Part shown: positions 13,822 through 26,630 of the stretch, one piece after another
How positions within the stretch are numbered: position 1 is the first letter of the stretch
How the letters are laid out: every line of letters begins with the position of its first letter
Assembly (NCBI RefSeq): GCF_026151205.1
Contig: NC_087082.1
Coordinates: 12,263,365-12,327,364 of the forward strand
Source of the DNA: Bolinopsis microptera
Lineage: Eukaryota; Ctenophora; Tentaculata; Lobata; Bolinopsidae
Length of the DNA stretch: 64,000 bases
Direction of reading: 5' to 3'
Program-made: the position numbers and the translations under genes
The notes under the pieces: generated by a model
What the model saw: only the letters and a program-made list of their open reading frames with translations
What the model was told of the DNA's origin: nothing
Database searches by the model: none

Positions 13822-15684
13822 GGTTTTACTTTGATGATGTTAATCACTTAAATGAACCTTTTACTTTTTGTATGATTGATTTGCTCTGTCTTGAGATTTG
13901 CTTTCCACGTTGTTGCGAGGATGATATTTATCCTACTCCCTTATAGTTATGATATGACCACGTGATCTAAACAGATTTCGCCGATAACTCGTCCGGGAAG
14001 CATTTTAATCTTATACCATGTTGTATGATTCTGTTTCTGAATCAGCGTTCAAAAATACGTCGAATTAAAACGGTTTCAGCTGCCGGATGCTCTTAAAAAA
14101 TTAATCTACTATTTATGTACTTTTAGGATGAGCGTCCCTGCTAGTGCTACAGTGCAGCATATTTGACTTTTATATCAATGTGTGGGTCAGAGCTTGTAAA
14201 AATAAAATAATCACCTTATCTTGCAGTTACACTACACCTTACTTACACCACTTCAATATATATATATAAATAAATATATTGATGATTGGTATTGTTTTAT
14301 ACATATCATGAAACGGATCGTTTGCCCGCCAGTTTGATTTGTTTCAATTGTTCGAATTATAATATAGATATATATTATATATATATAAATGACTTAGGCA
14401 TTACAATCAGTATCACATTATAAACAATACCAAGCTATAAATTATTCATAAGTTTAAGTAAAGTGGTACAGCTCAATCCTTAATGGGGTGCAGCTCAATC
14501 CTTAAAGCTACTTATTTGCGCTGCAGCCCGCTTCGATATTTGTGGGGCTATTATTACACTAGTTTAGACTATAGCTAGTAATATAAGATATCGATAATGT
14601 TATTGACTTTTAGTACAACTACTGTATAATCTCGCTGGCTGGTGTTTACTACAGTCATAAGTAGAACAATATCATTAGAGTTAGACGTCTAATGAATTTG
14701 GGAGTTACTCAGAACTCTAGCCTCAGTTCCTTAGAACTCAAGCCTTCTAAGGAAGCCCTAGAAAGGAGGCTTAAGTCAAATCTATGATCGCTTGATCTCA
14801 AATACGGTTTATTTTATGTTTAGGCAAAATGTCTCTGCCACTCTAATTCGTATTTTCTTTGACATTTGACTTGTTTGTACTTTGTTGTTCTATAGAATTA
14901 AACTTCTGTCGAAAATTACTGTTGTATTTACTCGCTAGCAGTAGCAGTTTTTCGTCTTCAAACCATAATAAGGGCGGTATACTATACTGAGTAGTAAACA
15001 AGAACTCATTATTCAGCATGGGTTCTTACTTTAAATATACCGGTTTAGATCAATTTGTATGCAAATTACTAAATTGTTCTGGTTAAATTGCTGCTGTAAA
15101 GAGAATCTACTGACACTGTCAGTACAGTCTATTATCTGCTATAATCTACTGTCAGTTTAACAGTCTATTATCAGTAATCAGTATAGCCAGTAATACGGTA
15201 AATGCAGACTTTAGATCAAATGCAGGGTCACTCCCATGGTTCATTTCCCACGGCTCATGATCAAAAAGTGATCATTTCCTCCATAACTTGACATATCTTT
15301 ATACGAAAATATGCAATTTAGAAATGAAACTTTGGTTCATGATCACCCAGTCTCTTTAGCAGTTACCTAAGTAAACGCGGTATCTATTAAAATGGCTGGA
15401 ATATCCACAGATTATTCGTGAAAGTTCATTTTCAGAAGCTTATAAAGTATCCGTTGAGTACCTATTGACACTGCCAAGTAGCTGCCAAGTAGCTGACAAT
15501 AACAGCCTTGGCTTTTATTTACAACATAAAGCTTGAAAGACTTCGCATGCACCCCTCCGCCAGAATGGCTACCTTCATTGATCAAATGCTGGGTCGTGTG
15601 ATAAATTAAAACATAGAATTTGTCGTACAAATTTGTATTATTTCTCCGTTTAGCTTGTCAAATTTCATCGCCTGTCCGCTTATT

Positions 15685-15990
15685 GTCTATTGAAACTTTC
15701 ATCGGTTCGGCTAGACTAAGGTGGTACGGACACGTTGTCAGAATGCCAGAGACACGGTTTCCCAATATTTTACTGGATTGGAAACCAAACTATGGAAAGA
15801 GACCGAGAGGACGACCCCGCAAACTGCAAAGGCTGGATGGCCTGTGTACTCGAGGGTGCGGCTGACTTTACAGGCATGTCGATAACAGCAGAGACGCAGT
15901 AAAACAGTTAGCTCTAAAACGAGTGGAATGGAGGAACATGTTACACCGTTGAAGAGATGTGTGTGATGCAGGCCGCTCCAACGACTAGGA
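15685..15990 (+). mobile_element. Remnant of a non-LTR retrotransposon ORF2 C terminus
   Basis: Translation gives RLRWYGHVVRMPETRFP then RPRGRPRK, the conserved tail downstream of the reverse transcriptase in many animal LINE polyproteins. The frame then shifts: RWMACVLEGAADFTGM continues in another frame, and VKQLALKRVEWRNMLH in a third. It ends near a CDAGRSND-like sequence typical of the element terminus. At least two frameshifts show it is dead. No reverse transcriptase core is present upstream, so this is a short 3' fragment. Confidence 0.75.
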
Positions 15991-16563
15991 GGAGACCTCT
16001 TTATGACTATGTAGCATGTATGTAGTGTCCGCTTGAATTGTAGCTTTGTTCTCACCACGAGTAATGCCTCTGGGTAGTGCTCCTCAATCAATCAGAGGTG
16101 ATAATTATAGTGATACTTAATCTCGGGTATAAAAATCATACCGTGAAACTGAAAGGTTTAGAATTAGTGTCCTGCCCGCCTGTAAGGAGATTAGAAAACC
16201 TCAAAACCTGTACATTTTAAAATTCCAATCCAAACTTTAGGATAATATTTTTATAAGTTTAGACGGGTCAAATTTTCGCAGATCATTATAAACCGTCTAG
16301 CAGTATATTTCAGAAGTTTATAAGCTCCTAAAGACTGAATACCGTCCAGTACCTGCAGGGGGTAATCTACCTTACACTTACAGCTTTACAGTGGTGGCTT
16401 TTTCACCTGTGATATAAATCAGTGGATGTACAAATAGATCTAGATTCTAGATACTGTACCACATCTTACAGCAATCACTCGAGAACAGCTAAGCTCTTCT
16501 CTTGAGCTCTCCCTTTCCTTTTGTTATCTCTATCCTTTGTGAGAAATAATCACTGAGACTTAA

Positions 16564-16633
16564 TTGACACACGCTGCAACCCCTTTTGATCGCGCGCCGG
16601 CGTGCACGAGAGGTATACAACGTGTAGCAAAGA
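16564..16633 (+). repeat. Left arm of a 2.5-kb-spaced inverted repeat
   Basis: Begins TTGACACACGCTG, then AACCCCTTTTGATCG, and after a short GC-rich insertion TACAACGTGTAGCAAA. The inverse occurs at 19011-19062. May mark the ends of an old DNA transposon or be two oppositely oriented copies of one repeat. Confidence 0.65.
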
Positions 16634-18797
16634 CTTAACATTGAACATTAACATGTCTCCAACTATATCACTTATACAATATAGTACCGTGAACTCGTGA
16701 ATAGTCCCTGCTTTGACTCTACCTGGTTTTGTTCTCCAGAAGAGGCAAAGGACCTTGGGTTACTTTGTTACACTCTTCGTTATATTATCTTCAGCTCCCT
16801 ACGTTTAAAATAATGTGTAGTCAGACCATTTTAGTTTGTTTCAGTACTTAAGTTAAGCTAGTTTCTGTTAAGTTAAGAGTTTCCGTTGAATTAAGAGTTC
16901 CGTTAATTAATATAATAGGTTAGCCGTCTAGAGATAAACGGTTTTTGCCGGTAAATAGTCGGGCATTTCAACCATTTCTAGCATCTTTAAGTTTAGCTAC
17001 GTTAAAAATTAAATCCAATCATGCACAGACATGCAGGTTGGTTGAATAATTTCCAACCAGTCTCAGGTATAGAGACCGGACCCCCATCTCATGACAATTT
17101 GTCGCATTTGTATCCACTGAAAGACTAAGATATTCCTCTAAATTGAAAAGATCCAGACAACAATGTTGACACTTGACACTATGAAGACTGGTTAATGGTT
17201 ATGTATTAAAATGTAAAGTTAGTTAACTCATTTGAATGCATGTATTTGTTTTATTTAATGAATCGACTGTAAATAGGACGACTCTCACCTTATTAGTATA
17301 TAATCCTCTCAAATAATTGTGGAGTCTGTAAACATGTAAATACGATAAAGATTCCGCTGCCTACTTAGAAAAATCAATTTACATTTAAAGATGATCTCGA
17401 AAATTTCTATTGTGCCAAATAATATATGATAAAATGCCTTTTTATTGATACCACAATAAAATTAACTCCGCGTCTTCGATAGACAGTCGATAATTAATAC
17501 TTTAATATTATCATTTTACCATACAGCACATACCTTTCCTTCCCTGATAAAATATTTTGTATCTGACTCTTCAATTTTCTTCCCGTTGATATAATATCAA
17601 GTTCTAAAACGACTTTCAATTTCACATTCTACTCAGCACGCTGCTTTCTTTAGCACTTACTGTCTACTTACTGTTTACTAACTTACTGCTTAATTCACTT
17701 GATGATCTGTTAACCTTATCGGACTTTACTTGGTCAGACATTACACCAGTCGTGAGCGCTAGAGGACTTTCACTTAACGCTCACGTAACGACCGCCAAAT
17801 TTAAAGTCCAGCTACCATGATTCATGAACGTTCAAAGATATTTATCATAATTATGTCCGCCCACGTAATGTCCGCCTAAATAACATCCGATAAAATAGAT
17901 TTTAATCATCTGCAGCAACGTACTGTTCAGAGACTAGTTATACTTTATAGTGTTAGACCCTAACAAAAGAAGCTACTATGCTACCTAAACCTTATACCAT
18001 TAACCATATGTTAAAGCAAAGAATTGTGATAACTTATAAGTGTAGTCCACCTCTATTTCTCCTTTTTCTTTTGTTACCGCCCTCCTTTGTAATAAATAGG
18101 CGTAGACTCAGCAGTCAGCTCTTATCCTAACATTTAGATCTCTATTTGAATCGTGAACTCATTGATAATTCATTTCCTGACCATTTAATTAAATCTCCCT
18201 ACCCACTTTCATTATACTATTTCTACCTAGAACTCTATAACCTTTATAGGCTGCTTTGTGACCGTCTTCGTTGTTTATACCTCCCCAGGTTTAATCTACC
18301 ATCCCTCCTCACAGCATGGTTTAGTCTTCTGTATTTTAGCTTGTTTCAGTTAATACTTTAATAGAACTAAGAAGCATCACATTTTGTCATCAATTGGTGT
18401 GGTGAGGTAAGGAGTGGGTTATTTGAAGTCTTGTTTTTTACGGAGGCGATCTTTCCATATCTTTTGGGTGTAGTGGGCAAATCGTGATAGATGGTGTCCT
18501 CCAAAAAGTGTCCAAAGAGTTGAGATTTAGTTCCCGTCTCTAAGTTAGTCCTCTACTCATGGTATTTAGGACAGGAGATACGGACATGGAGTATAAAAAC
18601 CTATGTTTCACACACATGCACATACACTCACCAGTCACTCATCTTTTATTTCGTTATTGCGGCCTATATTCAGTTTAAACAAAATGTCGTTCAACGTCAT
18701 ATTTCATTTATTTTGTTGCTAACTTCTACCGTGACTATTCATCACAACAACAGAGATTTTTAGCTATCAGGTTGGCATTTGTAGGTTAAAACTGATT

Positions 18798-18900
18798 ATA
18801 TAACCTACCATGAGTTACCACAACGTGCGCCGAGTTGAACTCGTCGACGGTCTTGATATTTGAAACAAATATTTTACCAGTATGACCCGGTATCACTGGT
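18798..18900 (+). repeat. Dispersed ~90-bp element, copy D
   Basis: Runs from TATAACCTACC through GCGCCGAGTTGAACTCGTCGACGG to a segment ending in GGTATCAC. Three more copies lie at 41849-41935, 42070-42155 and 42672-42750. The shared core can form a short stem, CGAGT/ACTCG, next to the palindrome GTCGAC. Confidence 0.7.
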
Positions 18901-19010
18901 TCATAGTTTTAAGTTTACACTCTGTTGAAATGTCTTTGAGTTGCTCTTCGGAACATCTAAGTATCTAGCTTACTCGGGCATAAGGACGGTAGCTGGGTCA
19001 GAGTCCCATA

Positions 19011-19062
19011 TCTTTTGCTACACGTTGTAAACCCGATCAAAAGGGGTTACAGCGTGTGTCAA
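19011..19062 (-). repeat. Right arm of the 2.5-kb-spaced inverted repeat
   Basis: The reverse complement reads TTGACACACGCTGTAACCCC, then TTTTGATCG and TTTACAACGTGTAGCAAA, matching 16564-16633 apart from one substitution in the first block and a GC-rich insertion in the left arm. Confidence 0.65.
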
Positions 19063-19686
19063 CATATCTTATAACCTCGCATAGTCTTCCGATATTCCAT
19101 TTCCTGGATCTAATTCTATGCCTGCCGCATGCCTGTATAGTGTATATAATACAGCAGGTATGTTCGTCAACACAATACAAACTCTTTGCACAATTGGGAC
19201 ATCGGTATTCTTTTATATATACGAAATTTCTTCGAAATGTTAGACTCCGGGCAAAGGGCTGCTTTGTGGTCCACTAACTATTAACAATGGAATTTCACCG
19301 AGCTGTCAGCACACAAAAACTACAAATCCTACAAATAGCATGTGCAGGATTATCCAGATTGTACGACAAAGTGGCTTCATGTTTGTAATTTCCTAGTGTA
19401 TTTAAAATGTTTAAATTATGCTTGTATGCTTGTGCAGCATACAGAAGTTGTATCTCCACTCGATATCTCTTTTTTGGTGACCCTCATATCAGATCTTTTG
19501 TTTTTCGTCATTATTGTGTAAACTGGTAGTGGTACGTATGTAATTGATCGATTTTAAAAATTTCAATAAAAAACATTGAGAACCTTGGATGCAAGGAAGT
19601 AATTAACAGTTCTTGTTAGGGTTAGGTCTTTGACAAATGTTTTATTGACAAAGCTAGTCAATATTAAAGCTCATAATGTTTGTAGC

Positions 19687-20439
19687 ATGTTGGTTGCAGT
19701 TTTCCTCTTCCTCCTAAAACCACTTACAACGCTCACTAACTCCGACTATCCTGACTGCAGTGACCTGTCTACCCACAGAATCTACGGGGGCAACACCTCC
19801 CACAAGGGACTCAGCAACCGTCAGGGCTTCAACAACTCAGATATGTCAGAGTGTGATCTCTCTGGGACGATTGTGAAGGGTTCTGGATACGATTGTGGTG
19901 ACTGTGATTTCCAGAGGATTCAACCAGGCGAGTGGTACCAGTTCATGCTACCTCACGAAAACATAGTGGAGGTCGGATCATCTGAGATAGCTGATAAGTG
20001 TCCGGAAGTGGGTCAGTGTAACGGAATAAATCAGATGATATTAAGTAAAAGTGATAATTTTACCCAGGTTAAAGGTTCCTGGTTTTACCGGATAATCTGG
20101 TCAAAGAAGGGACTGTGCAGAACTCTAGGAGAGGCTGAGGATAAGGATAACAACCTTGTCGAAAAGAGAGATTGTAGCGGTTTCTATCTGTATCGATTTC
20201 CTGAACTGTTTGCTCGTAGTTGTGGTATTGGTGGGACGGGGGATCCCTGGAGACCGACCAGTATCTGCATGGACGATTCTAGAAAATTGTCCCCTATTTG
20301 GACCCATCTCATTGTAGCAGTTTCCTGTGCATTGCTTCTTCTGGTCATCGCCTTAGTGGCTTTCTCAGTATATAATCTTAATCGAAAGAATCATATCGGA
20401 GAAATGGAAGTGATTCAACTGGATTACAACTCGGAGTAA
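19687..20439 (+). CDS. Single-pass membrane protein with a D8C-like (uromodulin/GP2-type) cysteine-rich ectodomain
   Basis: Intronless frame. I prefer the second in-frame ATG (19687; the first is at 19630) because it places a hydrophobic signal peptide, MLVAVFLFLLKPL, at the N terminus of a 250-aa protein. The ectodomain has about a dozen cysteines and the pattern WYQF..., C..C..., then DCSGFYLYRF followed by SCG. This recalls the D8C domain of uromodulin, GP2 and OIT3, where a W-Y-x-F strand and a final C-x-G-[FY]-Y-[VL]-Y-[RK]-[LF] are hallmarks. One transmembrane helix lies near the C terminus (WTHLIVAVSCALLLLVIALV), followed by a short tail ending QLDYNSE. Likely a cell-surface recognition or matrix protein. 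The family assignment is by motif memory and moderate; the membrane topology is clearer. Isolated between long non-coding stretches. Confidence 0.7.
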   Translation: MLVAVFLFLLKPLTTLTNSDYPDCSDLSTHRIYGGNTSHKGLSNRQGFNNSDMSECDLSGTIVKGSGYDCGDCDFQRIQPGEWYQFMLPHENIVEVGSSEIADKCPEVGQCNGINQMILSKSDNFTQVKGSWFYRIIWSKKGLCRTLGEAEDKDNNLVEKRDCSGFYLYRFPELFARSCGIGGTGDPWRPTSICMDDSRKLSPIWTHLIVAVSCALLLLVIALVAFSVYNLNRKNHIGEMEVIQLDYNSE

Positions 20440-21144
20440 CAAACAAAACCCCTCCCCCCTCAACTAGGAACAAACAATCCTTCTATAGTTCTATCAGGAG
20501 AAGTGATCACGTGCAGTATAAAAACTATCACGTGCAGTAACAAACGGTCCCCTAACCATATCACGTGACCACAGTCAATAACAACAGGCGTAACACTAAC
20601 AAACGCCCCTCTCCCCTTAATTAATGACCCCTGAGTAAGTGCAATGGCTTGGAAAGCTATAAGTAAGCCTTAGTACGGAGCTCAAGCCTTAACAATGCAC
20701 CAAATCTCAAATAGGGTTAACTTTAGAGGGAGCGAGAGTGTCTCTGGAACACTCTTATTCGTAGTTCCTTCTCTTTGTGTTAATATGATAGATTACATGA
20801 TAAGTATCGAACAGATCACACTTCACAACACTTGCCTGCCATGATATGACCATGATTGTGGTCATTTTGCACCCCCATTTTGCTAGGTGCCTTCCTGATA
20901 GCATATACTTATAGACAGTTTTAAACTTTGTTCGTAAGCGCCTGGAGAAAATGTTCTCCAGTGCCCATCAGATCTACCTTTATAACTCTTTGAGGTGGTT
21001 CCTTGGACTATTGATAACACATTCATGCACAGAAAAGCTTGTTGGAAATTATATACCAGAAAATATATTTGGATTGTTAGTAAACCTAGATAAGTACGAT
21101 CCATATTGAGTCTGATTTTACAGTTTTAATTATAATTTTGAATG

Positions 21145-21226
21145 TTTAATTCCTGTTTAATTCCTGCTTAATTCCTGTTTGATTCCTGATTGAATCCTGT
21201 TTGATTCTTGTTTGATTCTTGTTTAA
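21145..21226. repeat. Short minisatellite, unit about TTTAATTCCTG
   Basis: Seven to eight imperfect 10-13-bp copies of TTTRATTCYTG in tandem. Non-coding. Confidence 0.75.
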
Positions 21227-22370
21227 TATGATATCGATGCTGTTATACTAACCATGATAATTCCACTTACCACTTCTTATATTGTTCACTCAAAAGAGGA
21301 AGAAGTAACGGTGTACCATATGTGATAAGTTACAAGTAAGAATAGTGGGCAGCCTAGCTAACCTGCAAATGGTCACAGGTTGGAGCCATCTCCTGGGCTA
21401 GCTTCTGGAGCTTCTAATCCCTAAGGAATAAGGATTTGAGTTAAATAAAAATTAGGAGAAAATCGATTATGTCCAACTCAAAGCCTTCGAAGAGATGTTT
21501 ATTCTTTGAAGAGATGCTTATCCAGGTTAATTATTCCATAGCAAACACATAAAACCCACATTTCACTGCAGTAATTCAAATTGGGCAGTCTAATTGGTTT
21601 GGCAGGTGCTGCATAACACAGTAATAAATAATGATGTTCTTAACTAAGATACACTGCAATGAAGTGCGAATAATGACAATTTCTCAGTACAAATCATTGA
21701 TTAGATCTACGTAATTGCAGAGACATTTGCTCGACAATCGACATCCGACGACGGTTGTCTCACTTCTACTTCAAGTGATATCTCAGGACAAGATCCTGCA
21801 TTTTGCACATTTTGATGGCTTCTGTTAGTGATATCTTGCATTAAAGAGCTCAATTACGGTCCATTTAATTTTAAAGTTTTATACATACAAAATAAAAAGT
21901 AAAACCGTCGAACATAATTTTAACTTTAGATTCTGACACAGTCAGGAGGGATGGCAACCATCCATGCCGAATATTTTACAACGGTAATGAATTATTCTAA
22001 TTTTAAACCAACGCGGTAATTTTAATATTAACTCGTCCAACAATGCATACATAAGTATGAATTTTTATTCTTTTGCGGAAATAGGCTGTGGCCCAATTTC
22101 AACTTTGATGAATGACAGGCTTGTCCGATTCACTAAGACAAGATAATATTCCTTTATATTTCCGTCTAGACATGTGGTGGTATCTGAATAGTGATTGGGG
22201 AGGTTTTTATTAAGTTTGTGTTTAATTCAATCCTCCAAATCTGAGCCTTTTGGAGTGCCTACCTTAAATACATACCTTAATAATTCAGTCTTAAATTCTT
22301 GATATTTGATAGACACAGTATATAGTAGTAGAAGTATACCTAATACTTAGTATTATATAGTTGCCACGAT

Positions 22371-23243
22371 GGCAATTCGGTAATCTGTCGGTGGACACAA
22401 AACGCACGGTTAAGGCACGGTTAAAACACGGTTAAGGCATAATGGTTACTAAAGCGAAATATGTCTTTTTACGTTTAAAAATATTTGTTTCACTAACGAA
22501 AATATAGTCGTTTCATTTTATTATTATTTTGATTCACAATTCAATTTTAGAAACAGAATTTGAAGGTTTATAAATTTATTTAATTTTAATATTACAGTAA
22601 TTATTATGTGACAAAACTTAATGCATAATTTTAATGTTTAAGATTTTTATTAAATAAAAGTTCTTAACTAAATTTAAGGCCCTTCTTTCATGCCTAAAGG
22701 GCCTTTTCACAAGAATTTTCTTAAAATTTGGGCGAGCGATTTAGTAGGAGCGCTTAAATGCAGCCGGTTTCGACTGGGCGAGTTCATGCTTTTGCACCGT
22801 TTATACGTTTGCAATTCAACTGCGATAGTGAAGTCCCTGCCGAAGGCACGGGATACACTAGTATATTAATATACCAATAATAACTTTAACTTGTTATCAA
22901 AGTTAGTTAATATGATTATAAGATCGTAAGCGAGGTCCTCGCCCATTAATTTACTTGTAATAACGAACAAGTTAATTTTATTTATAATAAATAAGCGGAT
23001 CGTTTGCGCAGCTGGGTACAGGTTGGATAGTGTTAGCTTACGCCTTACGGATCTGAAACATAGCATGTCAAAATGCAGCTCTATCAACCGTGCATTAAGT
23101 GTCCGTTCCTCACTGTGCCTTAAGTTTGCCGTTCCTCACTGTGCCTTAAGTTTGCCTTACAGTTGCTTTAACCGTGCCTTAACTGTGCCTTAACCGTGCC
23201 TTAACCGTGCGTTATGTGTCAATCGACAAATTACCGAATTGCC
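22371..23243. mobile_element. Non-autonomous DNA transposon (MITE-like) with ~75-bp inverted ends
   Basis: The left end starts GGCAATTCGGTAATCTGTCG, then ACGCACGGTTAAGGCACGG and further AAGGCACGG units. The right end is the inverse, ending CCGAATTGCC. Both ends carry an internal short tandem of GTGCCTTAACC (four to six copies at 23100-23215). The flanks are GCCACGAT (left) and GAAACGAT (right), a 6/8 match that may be an 8-bp target duplication as made by hAT-type transposases. No transposase frame is present in the ~720-bp interior. Confidence 0.7.
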
Positions 23244-26200
23244 GAAACGATTTGTTTTTAAATTATGCAATTGCCACCGATTTGGTTGTCTTCCGATATA
23301 ACAGTCCATTGTCTCGCATTTGTGGTCGTTTGTATCCGTGTGAGTATCATATTAGAAACTATCTGATAGGAAAATAACGGCAGCAATGTCATTAGCGTCC
23401 ACAATTTCTTAATGACGCTTTTCACATTTTCAGTGCTGTGGTTTTAGTAGTTGCAATATCAGGGAAAAGATACAAAATGCATTTTAACACGCCCGCGCCC
23501 TGAGATCTTTTCATTTGCTTTAGCTTTATTTTAGACTATCCAATTTCGCACTAAGTTCTACCGAAGAGAAAGAGAAAGTGCTGTGTCAGAATGAACATTG
23601 AACATTAAGTTCAAGCAAGAAATAATGAATTATTTTCTGTCATTAATCCTCCCAAGAAAAGGCCGCCACCAGAACCCAATACCTTCATCAGGGGATTGCT
23701 CGATTCTATTGTCCCTTTCATGTCAATTAATTAGAGTTCATTCTTAAACATTGAGGGATCTTGCAATAGCAAAGCATCTGTACTACCACGGATTTAATTA
23801 ATGTTTGGGTTTGCCCATTGTTTCTACTCTCGGGATGAAGCAATATCTATCAGTGCGAATAATGATATAACTTCTGGCAATACTAATATCAATAATAATT
23901 GCTGACCGATATCTGACGCCCTAAGTTTCAGTTTTTCAGCTACTGTTCGTCCTACAATCTACATATGGTCGCAAGCATCTACAAGTAATACTATAAGTCA
24001 TATTAGACACTGCTGTTTTTATCACAATATAGATGGTCTTTGACGTTGGATAAATCTAATGGCTGTCCCCTGAGACTCAATTCAAATGCATTTTCATCTA
24101 TTATAACCGACTTTACCGTGCCAGCTCCTCCTACTGAATTAAGTTTTTTTAACTCAAAGCAGCAGAAACTTGAGAACAGGCCTGATCATGATATGTGATA
24201 GCAGGCGTTGATTCCCCCAAAATTTGAAATCAATCACCACCTATCACGTTGATTGCTGGTGTCAAATTCAGTAAAAGTAATACTAATACAATTTATTTGC
24301 ATTGGGAGTTTAAATCAACATAGAAATAACATCAACATGGACACTGGGAAACTCTAAACACTAAAACTGTAAAATATTTATTGTAAAAAATCGTTCTTAC
24401 TCCACAGTGGAAATCGAAATACGCGAATTTTCGGCGACAAATACGTTTGCGTATGCATACGTTTGCTTGAAACGCTACGCATTTAACAGCATTGTTACTG
24501 CCATAACCACTCCAAGCAAATTGTATATCTTGGAGAATTATCAGAGATTGTGATAGCCCCAAAATACTTTTGAGCCATTATATCGGGCTATGACTTTATT
24601 AGTAATAGGGCCCATATAACATGAAATTATACCGTCAGTTATTTTCATCGCAACACGACCGGGCGTTCACGATTTGATGGCACCATCGTCGTTTTACTGA
24701 ATGGTGCTAATTGCTGATGGCGATTGCTCGAGTTTCGTGTGATGTATTTTATCCCAAATATCTCAATCTCATAGGTCGTAGTTTTCCGGCCTTTTGATTT
24801 TCCGGTACAAACTGTTTCCTTATTCTCTAAATCTACAAAAATGGAAACATTTTTGCAAGCGTCATCTTGGAAAATCGTAGATTGAATTCAATTTTTTTTC
24901 TATTTTGAACCGAATTAGAACCGAAATTAGACCCCAGATTCCCTTGCCTTGCGTCATGCTACTGACACTGTTACATGCATAATTTAAAATTGCAACACAT
25001 ACCTAATCTTCTTCTGACCTCAAGACTAAAAACAGCCACTACAACCGGTACTTCCCGCCAGTAATATAAATGATGTCAGAGCTCCCACACTCGACACTAT
25101 CACCCTGTCACTATACAATTTAACAACTTGTCGCAGACCCTCATTTTATAATTTTATCTCAGCTGCTGAACAATACGCCCTGCTCTATGTAACGTGCCTC
25201 TTAAAGTTATAAATATAATCCAGGTCGGACCACGAACCCACTAAGTAGTGACCACTTACCCAACCAGGTGCCCATTATCGCTGTTTACCTCTACACAGAG
25301 TCTGTCCGGAAGTTAACCCCCTGTATTGACGGTGGATTAGTCTCCGTTTTCATTAGCCTCTCATGTCTCAGGCCGAACATTCGTCCTTCTGAGGAAGTTT
25401 TTGTCGACCTCTTGTCGTACCAAAATCTCTTTGTAGTGATGTGGTATATGTTGCAATCACCGGTTATTAGTAGTTTTGGAGCTATTAGTAGGTCGTATGA
25501 TCGTTTTACGGCAGCCATTTACGCAGTTTGATACAGTCGAGCACTTTTATTTGGAGTCTCGTGATAAGGTCGCGGTTGAATTAGCAACATTTGTGATTGC
25601 GTTTGTTCAGAATCCGTTTAAACTGTTTTCTATTCTCTTCTATTATTAAAGCACCGTCGCTATTCTGAGTCTAAACAGATACATCAGTTACGGAGAACAA
25701 ATTAGTCTTTGTATCAATTCAAAACAGTGCCATACATATTAGCCTAAAGGGTAATGAGTAAAACAGTCCAAGAAAACAGGCAAAATTCTAGAAAATGCAT
25801 TTAAATCTCTTTCGTTCAAAATACGACGAAGTTTTAATAACTTGATTTCAAATTTTTATTAGAGTTAGAAACTAAATATTCAATATTACCCATGCAATTT
25901 TTCAGATCGATCAGACCATTCAAACTTTCCCAATACAGCGCTTATATTCTAAATCAGATATTGGATGCACGGACCGTACAGCACGGTATTAGATGGGATA
26001 CCCGCATAGATCATTACCTGTCGGGTTCATACTTAAAATTGTTCTGCTTCAATGACTGCCGCTTACTTGGGGAATAGACTTTAACTACGAACAGCAGTAC
26101 TGTCCGTTAAATTTTGTGGTCTACCAATGTTTACGGCCCTCAGATCAACTTTAGATCAGTCACGTTACAAACTTTTTGAATAAATATTTTAACAAAGTAC

Positions 26201-26630
26201 TCAGCATGCCACTGCTATTTTTGTTTTCCTATTTACTGTGCAAAATAAGCAGAGTTCGCCGCGATTTACCGGAACTTAAAAGCAGATCAGTGGTCAAAGA
26301 AAATCAAGATCGCTCAGATATCAGTAACCTTTCAAGATTTAGTCAATATTGATTTCAACGGCCACCATCGATTTGTTTAAACGATTAACCGACAAGACTA
26401 ATCATTATTTTGACTTGAATTCTACATTGTTCTAGGCGGTTTTTTTAGTCATAACATGATCGATGTCAATATGAACTCTCAAATCAATTCATTTCTACAT
26501 ATGCATTTTATCGATCCTTTCAATCTCGGTTTCTATTCCAATCTTTGAATACGGCACAGTAACTGTAACTTAGCATATTTGCTAGAGAAAGTATAAAGCT
26601 AAGGCTATAAAAGATGCAAAGGATTGAGCT

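Larger units (their letters stand above)
11245..15684. other. Intergenic DNA without a recognisable gene
   Basis: AT-rich sequence with only short, random-looking frames. It contains a short minisatellite (11680-11772), a foldback at 13735-13821, and a loose inverted pair around 14290 and 14425 (TTGGTATTGTTTTATA and its inverse) flanking AT-dinucleotide tracts. No exon with a supporting motif was found. Confidence 0.5.
15991..19686. other. Intergenic DNA with inverted and dispersed repeats, no gene seen
   Basis: No supported exon. It contains the inverted pair at 16564-16633 / 19011-19062 and one copy of the GTCGACGAGTC dispersed element (18798-18900). There are also two diverged direct repeats near 16495-16560 and 18050-18115 sharing TTTTGTTAyC and CCTTTGTrA. 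Confidence 0.5.
20440..26630. other. Intergenic DNA, repeats only
   Basis: No exon with recognisable motifs. It contains a decamer-type minisatellite (21145-21226), the inverted-end element (22371-23243) and AT-rich unique DNA. Overlapping sense and antisense open frames at 25.27-25.53 kb are unsupported by any motif. Confidence 0.5.

Noticed and set aside
25268-25531. Overlapping sense and antisense open frames of about 80 codons
   Set aside because: No family motif, splice context or neighbouring exon on either strand; a chance low-stop region is the simpler explanation.
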